Assembly (NCBI RefSeq): GCF_007746075.1
Contig: NZ_CP036339.1
Coordinates: forward strand, 930,001-994,000
DNA from: Lacipirellula limnantheis
GTDB taxonomy: Bacteria; Planctomycetota; Planctomycetia; Pirellulales; Lacipirellulaceae
Direction: 5' to 3'
DNA: 64,000 bases
Under the pieces are notes generated by a model that saw nothing but the letters and a program-made list of their open reading frames with translations, was not told where the DNA came from and searched no databases. The translations under genes and the position numbers were made by a program. This document shows, in pieces, positions 1-6,443 of the stretch (positions are counted from its first letter, which is position 1; every line of letters starts with the position of its first letter).

Positions 1-683
1 TCTTCTTCATGTCCGACAACGGCGGCAACGCCGAGTCGGGCCCGCGCGGCATCTACGAAGGCAAGAACCCGGGCGGCGCTAACTCGCGAGTCTTCTTGGG
101 GCAAAGCTGGGCGACGCTCAACAACACGCCGTTCCGCAGCTATAAGCACTTCACGCACGAAGGGGGCATTTCGACGCCGCTGATCGTCAGCTGGCCCGCC
201 GGCATTCCCGCCGCTCGCGACGGCAAGCTCGTGAAGGAGCCGGGGCATCTGGTCGACGTTATGGCGACCGTCGTGGACGTCACGGGCGCCAAGTATCCCA
301 CGGAATACGACGGCCATAACATCCAGCCGATGGAAGGCGTCAGCTTGATGCCTGCGATCGACGGCCAGAAATTACACCGGACGCATCCCATTTACTTCGA
401 GCACGAGGGCAATCGCGCCCTCCGCCGCGACAAATGGAAACTCGTGATGAAGCACCAGGAACCGTGGGAGCTTTACGACATCGACGCCGATCGCACCGAG
501 CAACGCAACCTGATCGACGACGAGCCCGACCTGGCGAAAGAATTGATCGCCGATTGGGAAGCGTGGGCCAAGCGCGCCGACGTCGGCCCCTGGCCCGGGC
601 GCAGCCGCGAGGCGTGGGGGGAAGAGAAGAAGCCGAAGGAGCAGGGGAAGGCGAAGAAACCGAAGGAAGCGCCAGCCGCGTAG
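1..683 (+). CDS. Sulfatase (arylsulfatase family), C-terminal part
   Basis: The frame is open from the window edge and the gene starts upstream, so the N-terminal half with the formylglycine Cys/Ser motif is not visible. What remains is the C-terminal half of an alkaline-phosphatase-fold sulfatase. It begins with the family block FFMSDNGGNAE, whose Asp-Asn are metal and sulfate ligands. HEGGISTPLIVSWP follows, then the typical C-terminal strand region (LRRDKWKLV, WELYDIDADRTEQRNL). Such enzymes release sulfate from sulfated polysaccharides outside the cytoplasm and are strongly expanded in planctomycetes. The last 20 or so residues are a Lys/Pro-rich tail. It converges on argS with a 26-base gap. 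Family assignment is firm; the substrate cannot be told. Confidence 0.93.
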   Translation, partial: FFMSDNGGNAESGPRGIYEGKNPGGANSRVFLGQSWATLNNTPFRSYKHFTHEGGISTPLIVSWPAGIPAARDGKLVKEPGHLVDVMATVVDVTGAKYPTEYDGHNIQPMEGVSLMPAIDGQKLHRTHPIYFEHEGNRALRRDKWKLVMKHQEPWELYDIDADRTEQRNLIDDEPDLAKELIADWEAWAKRADVGPWPGRSREAWGEEKKPKEQGKAKKPKEAPAA

Positions 684-709
684 CATTCGGTCCTGCTGCG
701 ACGACGGCG

Positions 710-2695
710 TTACATCCGCTCGACGACGTCAATGCCGAGGAGGTTCAGCCCGCGAGCTAGCGTGCGGGCCGTAAGGTCGCACAGCAGCAGTCGGCTGTTG
801 CGCAGCGGTTCGGTCTCGGCCTTCAGTACCGGACAGTTCTCGAAGAACGACGAATACTTGCCGGCCAGATCGTAGAGGTAGTCGGTGAGGTAATTCGGCC
901 GGTAGTCGCCGACGACTCGGTCGAGCGCTTCGCTGAACTGCAAGATCGCCACGCCGAGGGCGCGTTCCGCCGGGTGGTCGAGCGTGATCGTCGCGCTGCT
1001 CGCTCGCAGCTGGGCGGGATCAACCCCTCCCTTGCCGAAAATGCTGCTCACGCGGGCATAGCTGTACTGCATGTACGCCGCCGTGTTGCCGGTCATCGCC
1101 AGCATCTTGTCGTAGCTGAATTTGTAGTCGCTTGTACGATTATGGGCGAGGTCGGCGTACTTGATCGCCCCGATGCCGACTCGCTCGGCGACGATCTGCC
1201 GTTCATCGGCAGAGAGCATTGGCTCCGGCCGTGCATCATCGTTAGCGCTTACGATGGCTAGGGCCCGCTCCACCGCTTCGTCAAGCAGCCCGCTCAGGCC
1301 GACCGACGAGCCGGAACGAGTCTTGAACGGCTTGCCGTCGTCGCCCAACACCGTACCGAAGCTGATGTGCTGGAACTCGACGTTATCGTATCCCCAGAGC
1401 CTAGCCGTGGCGAAGAGCGAGTCGAAGTGAAACGACTGCCGATGATCGACGACGTAGAGGATCGCGTCGGGGCGCCACTGGCGCATCCGATACTCGATCG
1501 TCGCAAGGTCAGTCGTCGCGTAGAGGAAGGCGCCATCCTTCTTCTGCACGATGAAGGGCGCCTCTTGCCCGGCGAGGAAAACGCACAGGGCGCCGTCGCT
1601 CGACTTGGCGAGCCCCTTCAGCTTCAGGTCTTCGACGACGCCGGCAAGGGCGTCCTCATAAAAACTTTCGCCGAGGGCGTGGTCGAACGTGACGCCAAGC
1701 CGCTGGTAGGTCTCGTCGATCTCCGCGAGGCAGGGCGGGAGGAATCGCTGCCACAGGGCCTTGTTGGTCGCGTCGCCTGCGTGAAGCGCCGCCGTCTCAG
1801 CGAGCACCGCCTGGCCAATCGTTGGATGCGCGTCGGCCAGCGCCCTGGTCTTCGAATCGGAGTCGAGCTGATTCAGTTTGGCCTCGAGCTCCCGGTACTC
1901 CCGGCGGGCGTCGGCGAGTTGCCCCTCCGCTTGGCTGATCCGCTTGGCGTGCTTTTTCTGTTCAGCCGGATCAGCCGGCGTCGGGGCCAGTTCGAGTTGC
2001 GACACCCGGCTTTCGCATTCAGCCACCCTGGTTGCGGCCGCGGGGAGCGCCTCGTCGCGCAGGGCGTGATACTCGACCAGCGTGTTGACCAGTCGGTAGA
2101 GCCGCGTCAGCTCGGGCACTGGCGCTTTGGCGAACGCCGCTTCGTCGCCGAAGTGCTTCCAGCCGTAGATGATCATCCCGAACTGGGTGCCCCAGTCGCC
2201 GATGTGGTTGTCGCTGATCGTCCGATGGCCGACGAACTTCAGCACCTGGTAGAGGGCGTCGCCGATCACCGTCGAGCGGATATGCCCCACGTGCATCGGC
2301 TTGGCGACGTTCGGCGACGAGTAGTCGAGCACGAACGTCCGCGGCGAGGCCACTGCCGCTACGCCGAGTCGATCAACGTCGGGCGACGCCGCCTTCAGCT
2401 TGTCAGCGACGAACGCGTCTTTCAGCTTCAGATTGATGAAGCCCGGGCCAGCAATCTCCGGCGTCTCGCAGAGGTCCGTAATGCGAAGTTTATCGACGAT
2501 CGCGGCCGCCACCTCGCGCGGCGGCTTGCCGAGTCGCTTGCCGAGCGGCATCGCGCAGTTTGCCTGGTAGTCGCCGAACTTCGCCTCCTGACTCGGCAAC
2601 ACCATCGCCGCGAACTCGGCGGCCGACTGGTCCCCTTCCGCCAATGCGACCAGCGCCGTGGCGACCCGCGCTCGAAGTTCAGCCAGAATGCTCAT
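710..2695 (-). CDS. argS: Arginyl-tRNA synthetase
   Basis: Class I synthetase that charges tRNA-Arg in the cytoplasm. The N-terminal additional domain (about residues 1-110) recognises the tRNA D-loop. The HIGH signature appears as HVGH in KPMHVGHIRST, and the KMSKS loop has the ArgRS form KPFKTRSG. The C-terminal DALR anticodon-binding domain ends in LLGIDVVERM. I start at the ATG at 2695 (MSILAELRARV). The frame stays open to 2764, but that stretch is repeat DNA. At 661 residues it is longer than the roughly 580 usual for bacteria. The excess is a Glu/Lys/Gln-rich, probably coiled-coil insertion at about residues 217-277, between the HVGH block and the rest of the catalytic domain. Confidence 0.95.
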   Translation of the reverse strand: MSILAELRARVATALVALAEGDQSAAEFAAMVLPSQEAKFGDYQANCAMPLGKRLGKPPREVAAAIVDKLRITDLCETPEIAGPGFINLKLKDAFVADKLKAASPDVDRLGVAAVASPRTFVLDYSSPNVAKPMHVGHIRSTVIGDALYQVLKFVGHRTISDNHIGDWGTQFGMIIYGWKHFGDEAAFAKAPVPELTRLYRLVNTLVEYHALRDEALPAAATRVAECESRVSQLELAPTPADPAEQKKHAKRISQAEGQLADARREYRELEAKLNQLDSDSKTRALADAHPTIGQAVLAETAALHAGDATNKALWQRFLPPCLAEIDETYQRLGVTFDHALGESFYEDALAGVVEDLKLKGLAKSSDGALCVFLAGQEAPFIVQKKDGAFLYATTDLATIEYRMRQWRPDAILYVVDHRQSFHFDSLFATARLWGYDNVEFQHISFGTVLGDDGKPFKTRSGSSVGLSGLLDEAVERALAIVSANDDARPEPMLSADERQIVAERVGIGAIKYADLAHNRTSDYKFSYDKMLAMTGNTAAYMQYSYARVSSIFGKGGVDPAQLRASSATITLDHPAERALGVAILQFSEALDRVVGDYRPNYLTDYLYDLAGKYSSFFENCPVLKAETEPLRNSRLLLCDLTARTLARGLNLLGIDVVERM

Positions 2696-2719
2696 GAACT
2701 CTAACCCGACAAATACAGG

Positions 2720-2872
2720 TCTCTCGCAGAGGCGCGGAGACGCAGAGGAATACACGGAGTACAAATCAAGTTGCTAACAACAGCCTATAAATGATCCCTG
2801 TGAGGCTTCGTCGCTTCATCGAAGAATAGCGACCCAAAGCACTCTTCTGCGCCTTCGCGCCTTTGCGTGAGA
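2720..2872. repeat. Inverted repeat with 30-base arms, dispersed intergenic type
   Basis: The left arm at 2720-2749 (rich in GAGGCGCGGAG) is nearly the reverse complement of the right arm at 2843-2872 (core CTTTGCGTGAGA). About 93 bases lie between them. The same arm pair occurs again at 6020-6118, so this is a dispersed family rather than a local terminator. It fills the argS-rsfS gap and ends two bases before the rsfS stop codon. Similar GAGGCGCGGAG-type repeats are common in planctomycete intergenic DNA. Confidence 0.8.
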
Positions 2873-2873
2873 C

Positions 2874-3239
2874 TTATTCTTTCGCCTCACCAGCAGGCGC
2901 ATCTTCCGCAGACTTCCACGGCAACGGGACGCGTTGGGCTTCGCTCCAGAAGTCCTCCAGTGCGTAAAATTCCCGCGTCTCGCCGTCGAAGAGGTGGATC
3001 ACGACATTGCCGTAGTCGAGGAGAATCCAGCGACTCTCTTGATACCCTTCGATGCCCATCCGCTTGTCCTTCAGCTCGTCTTCGAGCACATGCTCGATCT
3101 CCTCGCTGATCGCGTGAAGCTGGCGGCGGCTGTTGCCGGTGGCGATGACGAAGTAGTCGAAGACTGGCGTGATTTTTCGCATGTCGAGGACCACGATGTC
3201 TTCGGCGCGGTTGTCCTCGGCAGTGCGCGCGGCGGCCAT
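2874..3239 (-). CDS. rsfS: Ribosomal silencing factor RsfS (Iojap/DUF143)
   Basis: Binds ribosomal protein uL14 (L14) and blocks joining of the 30S and 50S subunits, lowering translation when nutrients are scarce. The 121-residue protein carries the family core: EDIVVLDMRKITPVFDYFVI, then the ATGNSRRQLHAI block, GYQESRWILLDYGNVVIHLF and a terminal region with REFYALEDFW. An acidic tail follows. The ATG at 3239 is the only usable start: upstream the frame runs about 30 codons to a TGA without another ATG, GTG or TTG. That upstream frame reads rather like family N-termini (EAQRSYQLA), so a non-standard start cannot be excluded. It lies downstream of nothing obvious on its strand and is divergent from bcp. 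Confidence 0.93.
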   Translation of the reverse strand: MAAARTAEDNRAEDIVVLDMRKITPVFDYFVIATGNSRRQLHAISEEIEHVLEDELKDKRMGIEGYQESRWILLDYGNVVIHLFDGETREFYALEDFWSEAQRVPLPWKSAEDAPAGEAKE

Positions 3240-3537
3240 CGCGAGCTGGTAGCTGCGTTGGGCCTCGGGAGGCGATGATTCTGATGGCGTGGCGATGATG
3301 CAACTCGTTGGCCGCTGGCGGCGGCGCGAAAATATGAACGGTCACTCTGCCCGCGATCGACCTTGCCGGCCGACGTCCGCGAGCAGCGCGAAAGCTAAGA
3401 ATTCTACCCCATTTCTGCCCGCAGAGGGAGGGCGTCGGCGCGCAGCGGCGGCGCGCTCGTCTGCTGTTTTTCGAGCCGCGGCGATACAATGAGCCGAGAT
3501 TTTCACCAATGCCACCGCTCACCCCAGGAAACCGGCG

Positions 3538-4020
3538 ATGTCCGACTGGATCGAACCGGGCCAAAAGGCCCCCGCTTTTACGCTGACAGCCGACGATGGC
3601 TCGAAGGTTCGCCTTGCCGATCTCGCCGGGAACCCCGTCGTCCTGTACTTCTACCCGAAGGACGATACCCCAGGCTGCACGAAGGAGGCATGCGCCTTCC
3701 GCGATTTGAAGAACGAACTGCAGAAGCACGGCGCGAAGGTCTTCGGCGTCAGCGCCGACGACGTCGCGAGTCATGTGAAGTTCCGCGATAAGTTCAAGTT
3801 GAACTTCCCCCTGCTGGCCGACGTCGATCACGCCGTCGCCGAGAAGTACGGCGCTTGGCGCGAGAAAAACATGTACGGCAAAAAGTCGATGGGCATCCAG
3901 CGCAGCACCTACCTCATCGATGGGAAGGGCAAAGTGGCGAAAGTGTGGAAGCGAGTGCAGGTTGATGGGCATGATCAGCAGGTCCTGGAGGCGCTGGGTG
4001 AACTTCAGCATGACGAATGA
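3538..4020 (+). CDS. bcp: Thioredoxin-dependent peroxiredoxin Bcp (BCP/PrxQ)
   Basis: Reduces hydrogen peroxide and organic hydroperoxides in the cytoplasm using thioredoxin. The 160-residue protein fits the family length. The active-site block [19 protein letters not shown] holds the peroxidatic Cys47 and, five residues later, the resolving Cys52, the atypical two-Cys arrangement of the PrxQ type. The usual SADD and [10 protein letters not shown] segments are present. The start ATG ([14 protein letters not shown]) agrees with family N-termini. The last residues (ELQHDE) and the stop codon fall inside a repeat of the GAATGACGA type, so the C-terminus appears to have been trimmed or supplied by that repeat. 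It is divergent from rsfS with a gap of about 300 bases. Confidence 0.95.
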   Translation: MSDWIEPGQKAPAFTLTADDGSKVRLADLAGNPVVLYFYPKDDTPGCTKEACAFRDLKNELQKHGAKVFGVSADDVASHVKFRDKFKLNFPLLADVDHAVAEKYGAWREKNMYGKKSMGIQRSTYLIDGKGKVAKVWKRVQVDGHDQQVLEALGELQHDE

Positions 4021-4112
4021 CGAAATCCGCATGACGAATAAGGGACGCAAGCGGACGCCATGCTGAAGTCCCAGATTCCATTCGTCATTCGTCATTCTGG
4101 CTTCGTCATTTG
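4008..4112. repeat. Imperfect inverted repeat of GAATGACGA units
   Basis: The left arm around 4008-4048 has repeated ATGACGAAT units. The right arm around 4075-4112 has the complementary ATTCGTCATTCGTCATT. Copies of this kind are scattered in many planctomycete genomes. Here it supplies the last codons and stop of bcp and fills the gap before the MFS gene. It may also act as a transcription stop, but there is no T-run. Confidence 0.6.
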
Positions 4113-4149
4113 ATCTCCCGCTTCGGTCTTGCCACGCAAAGATCCGCGC

Positions 4150-5457
4150 ATGCCCCTCCCTAACGCCTTCCGTGCGCTCGCTCATCGTAATTACCGCCTG
4201 TTCATTATTGGGCAAGGGGTCTCGATGATCGGCACCTGGATGCAGACTACCGGATTGTCGTGGCTCGTCTACAAGATGACCGACAACTCGTTTCTCCTGG
4301 GGCTCGTTTCATTCTGCGGACAAATTCCAGCGTTCTTCCTGGCGCCGATCGCCGGCGTGCTGTCGGATCGCTTCGATCGCCGGCGAACGTTGTTCGTCAC
4401 GCAGGCGATCTCAATGGTGCAGGCCGTGTCGCTGGTGGCGCTCACCTGGACGGGGCACATCGAGATTTGGCAGATCATTGCCCTGAGCGCCATTCTTGGC
4501 ACGGTCAACGCCTTCGATATGCCGACGCGCCAGGCTTTCTTGTCCGACATGGCGCCGACGCGCGTCGACCTGCCCAACGCGATCGCGCTGAACTCGTCGA
4601 TGTTCAACCTCTCGCGGCTGGTTGGGCCAGTGATTGGCGGCGCTCTGCTGGCCGAGTGGGGCGCCACCGCGTGCTTTTTGGCGAACGCCGTCTCGTACGT
4701 TGCCGTCATCGTCGCGCTCGCCTCGATGCGCGATCTGCCCGTGCGCGTCGCGCCGCGACTGGGGCGCGTCAGTCGCGGGGTGATCGAGGGCTTTGCGTAC
4801 GCCTTTGGTTTTGCGCCGATCCGGGCGCTACTGCTGATGATCGCCATGGTGAGTCTCCTCGGCATGCCGATCTCGACGCTGCTGCCGGTCTTTGCCAAGG
4901 ACGTGCTCCACGGCGAGGCGCAGACATACGGGTACTTGTTGGCCGCCTCGGGCGCCGGCGCACTCACCGGGGCCTTGTACCTCGCCCATCGGCGGTCGGT
5001 CGTCGGGCTCGGCAAACCGATTGCGGTGGCAACCGTCACGTTTGGCCTTTGCATGGTTGCCTTCTCCTATTCGACAAGCGTGCCTGTTTCCTGCGTGATC
5101 CTGCTCATCGCGGGGTTCTCGATGCTTCTCACGCTCGCCGGTTGCAACACGCTGTTGCAGACGATCGTCGACGACGACAAGCGCGGCCGCATCATGAGCC
5201 TGTATGCGATGGCCTTCATGGGAACGGTGCCGTTGGGAAGTCTGCTGGCCGGCTCGCTCGCCGACGCCTTCGGAGCGCCGCTGGCGGCGCGGATCAACGG
5301 CGTCCTCTGCATCGCGGGAGCGGCGTTGTTCATCATGCGCCTGCCCGCGCTCCGGAAGCAGGTGCTGCCGATCTACCAGCGCGCCGGCTTGGTGCCGCCG
5401 ATTACCGCGGCGGTGGAGGCGGTCGCCGAGCTTCAAGCCGCGCCTGAAGATGCGTAG
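4150..5457 (+). CDS. MFS transporter, EntS/MFS_3 type
   Basis: Predicted 12-helix inner-membrane exporter of the major facilitator superfamily. The N-terminus FRALAHRNYRLFIIGQGVS and the early loop DRFDRRRTLFVTQ (the MFS motif A region between helices 2 and 3) match the branch that includes the enterobactin exporter EntS. Hydrophobic helices run through to about residue 400, and a polar tail follows. The helix-4/5 block MPTRQAFLSDM is characteristic of this branch. The frame also offers a TTG at 4129, but I prefer the ATG at 4150 (MPLPNAFRALA). No siderophore genes are nearby, so the substrate is unknown. Confidence 0.9.
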   Translation: MPLPNAFRALAHRNYRLFIIGQGVSMIGTWMQTTGLSWLVYKMTDNSFLLGLVSFCGQIPAFFLAPIAGVLSDRFDRRRTLFVTQAISMVQAVSLVALTWTGHIEIWQIIALSAILGTVNAFDMPTRQAFLSDMAPTRVDLPNAIALNSSMFNLSRLVGPVIGGALLAEWGATACFLANAVSYVAVIVALASMRDLPVRVAPRLGRVSRGVIEGFAYAFGFAPIRALLLMIAMVSLLGMPISTLLPVFAKDVLHGEAQTYGYLLAASGAGALTGALYLAHRRSVVGLGKPIAVATVTFGLCMVAFSYSTSVPVSCVILLIAGFSMLLTLAGCNTLLQTIVDDDKRGRIMSLYAMAFMGTVPLGSLLAGSLADAFGAPLAARINGVLCIAGAALFIMRLPALRKQVLPIYQRAGLVPPITAAVEAVAELQAAPEDA

Positions 5458-5490
5458 GCGCGAGCATCAACTCTGTCGCCTGTCGCACTC

Positions 5491-5515
5491 TGTGCCTGAG
5501 CGATTTTTGGCGACA
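5491..5515 (-). repeat. TGTCGC palindromic element, copy A1
   Basis: On the minus strand this reads TGTCGC, 13 bases starting CAAAAATCGCTCA, then a decayed right arm (GGCACA). Flanking bases ACGACTTC match the left flank of the other copies. It is one base shorter than the 26-base norm. Confidence 0.6.
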
Positions 5516-5676
5516 GAAGTCGTAATCTGTTTGGCGTACGCTACTTAGCTGCCTTGCGTGAGGCGCCGGCTTGGCGTCGTGGTGCGTCGGTCGAGCAAGT
5601 GAGTTCCTTTCTTTGTCGGACTTGGCGCCCGGCGAGGGGGATTTTGTCGTCGGTTGAATTCTGTCGCGAGGCTTTC

Positions 5677-5702
5677 TGTCGCCCCAGGCGTTTTTGACGA
5701 CA
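5677..5702 (-). repeat. TGTCGC palindromic element, copy A2
   Basis: On the minus strand it reads TGTCGT, 14 bases starting CAAAAACGCC, then GCGACA. The arm has one mismatch. The left flank is ACGAATTC, matching the family flank. It has the same orientation as A1 and A3. Confidence 0.7.
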
Positions 5703-5778
5703 GAATTCGTAAGTGACGGCTTGGAGAGGACTTGGATTGGTTGCAGGGAGCGACAGCGACGGCGGCGCTGTCGTCGCT

Positions 5779-5979
5779 TCACTTGCTGTCGTGTCGCACG
5801 GTGTCGCGTTGTGCGTTTTTGGCGACAGTTCGGCGCGCGCGCTGGACCGTGCGGATCGAGACGTCGATCCACTTGGCGGCCGCTACGAGCGAGTGGCACT
5901 CGTGGATGAGCTGGCAGAAATCCACTTTCTTGGCCGGGGCCATGATCCGGCGGCGTTCGTGGATCAATGGACTGTTCAT
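5779..5979 (-). CDS. Possible small helix-turn-helix protein
   Basis: A 66-codon frame, with an alternative ATG at 5943. The stretch SLVAAAKWIDVSIRTVQRA resembles the helix-turn-helix of small planctomycete DNA-binding proteins: an Ala-rich helix, then a turn, then a recognition helix with S-x-x-T-V-x-R-x-R. There is no clear Shine-Dalgarno sequence, only a G-rich run some 9 bases upstream. Its last 15 or so codons coincide with repeat copy A3, so either the repeat invaded the gene or the frame is fortuitous. No neighbours form an operon with it. Treat as tentative: it could also be the relic of a longer regulator. Confidence 0.35.
   Translation of the reverse strand: MNSPLIHERRRIMAPAKKVDFCQLIHECHSLVAAAKWIDVSIRTVQRARRTVAKNAQRDTVRHDSK
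5802..5827 (-). repeat. TGTCGC palindromic element, copy A3
   Basis: Perfect 6-base arms: TGTCGC, 14 bases CAAAAACGCACAAC, GCGACA on the minus strand. It lies inside the 3' end of the small HTH-like frame, where the minus strand reads VAKNAQRDT. Confidence 0.75.
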
Positions 5980-6019
5980 TACTTGGTTCCCCCCGGTTCT
6001 TGATGCAGCGAGGCTGAAG

Positions 6020-6118
6020 TCTCTCGCTGAGGCGCGGAGGCGCAGAGGAACGGAGCGACTGCGCGCATGGGCTGCAATTCTTGCGGGCCATTCTCTGCGC
6101 CTCCGCGCCTCTGCGTGA
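6020..6118. repeat. Inverted repeat with 30-base arms (second copy of the 2720 type)
   Basis: The arms at 6020-6049 (GAGGCGCGGAGGCGCAGAGG core) and 6089-6118 are almost exact reverse complements separated by about 39 bases. The arm sequence matches the pair at 2720-2872. As RNA it could form a 30-bp stem. Confidence 0.85.
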
Positions 6119-6361
6119 GATCTGACGGCTCGCCGCGGAGACGTGGACGGAAGTTCACGTTAGGGAAGTGCGCGGCCAATTTCAACAGAAAAGCGGGCGG
6201 AGTTATTTGGGGGTTTCTGGGGCGAATTCGGGGCGGCGCGGCCACTTTTGGGGAGGCGGTTCGCCGATTTGCCGCGTGCGGCGCAGGCAGGACACCTTTG
6301 GCTGAGGGCATCGAAAACAGAGTGACAAACAGGTGACACCGAAGTTGCAACTGCCATGTAG

Positions 6362-6389
6362 TTGACGCGGTTTATCCGATTAGGACAAT
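6362..6389 (+). promoter_or_regulatory. Candidate sigma70 promoter for the vWA gene
   Basis: TTGACG at 6362-6367, a 16-base spacer, and GACAAT at 6384-6389. Transcription would start near 6396, about 48 bases before the ATG at 6444. The match to the -10 consensus is 4 of 6. Confidence 0.5.
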
Positions 6390-6443
6390 CGGCCTCGCTT
6401 ACTCAGTTTCGCGCCGTGTCGCGTCTTTCTCTGGAGTCGAGTG

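Larger units (their letters stand above)
5458..6443. other. Repeat-rich intergenic region of about 1 kb
   Basis: No conserved gene spans this gap. It holds three copies of the TGTCGC-N14-GCGACA element, a short possible HTH reading frame on the minus strand, a 30-base-arm inverted repeat (6020-6118) and a sigma70-like promoter for the next gene (6362-6389). The stretch 6122-6360 shows nothing recognisable. Confidence 0.7.

Noticed and set aside
1367..2704. A 445-codon open frame on the plus strand opposite argS
   Set aside because: It is a mirror of the argS codons; composition is Arg/Val/Gly-rich with no domain.
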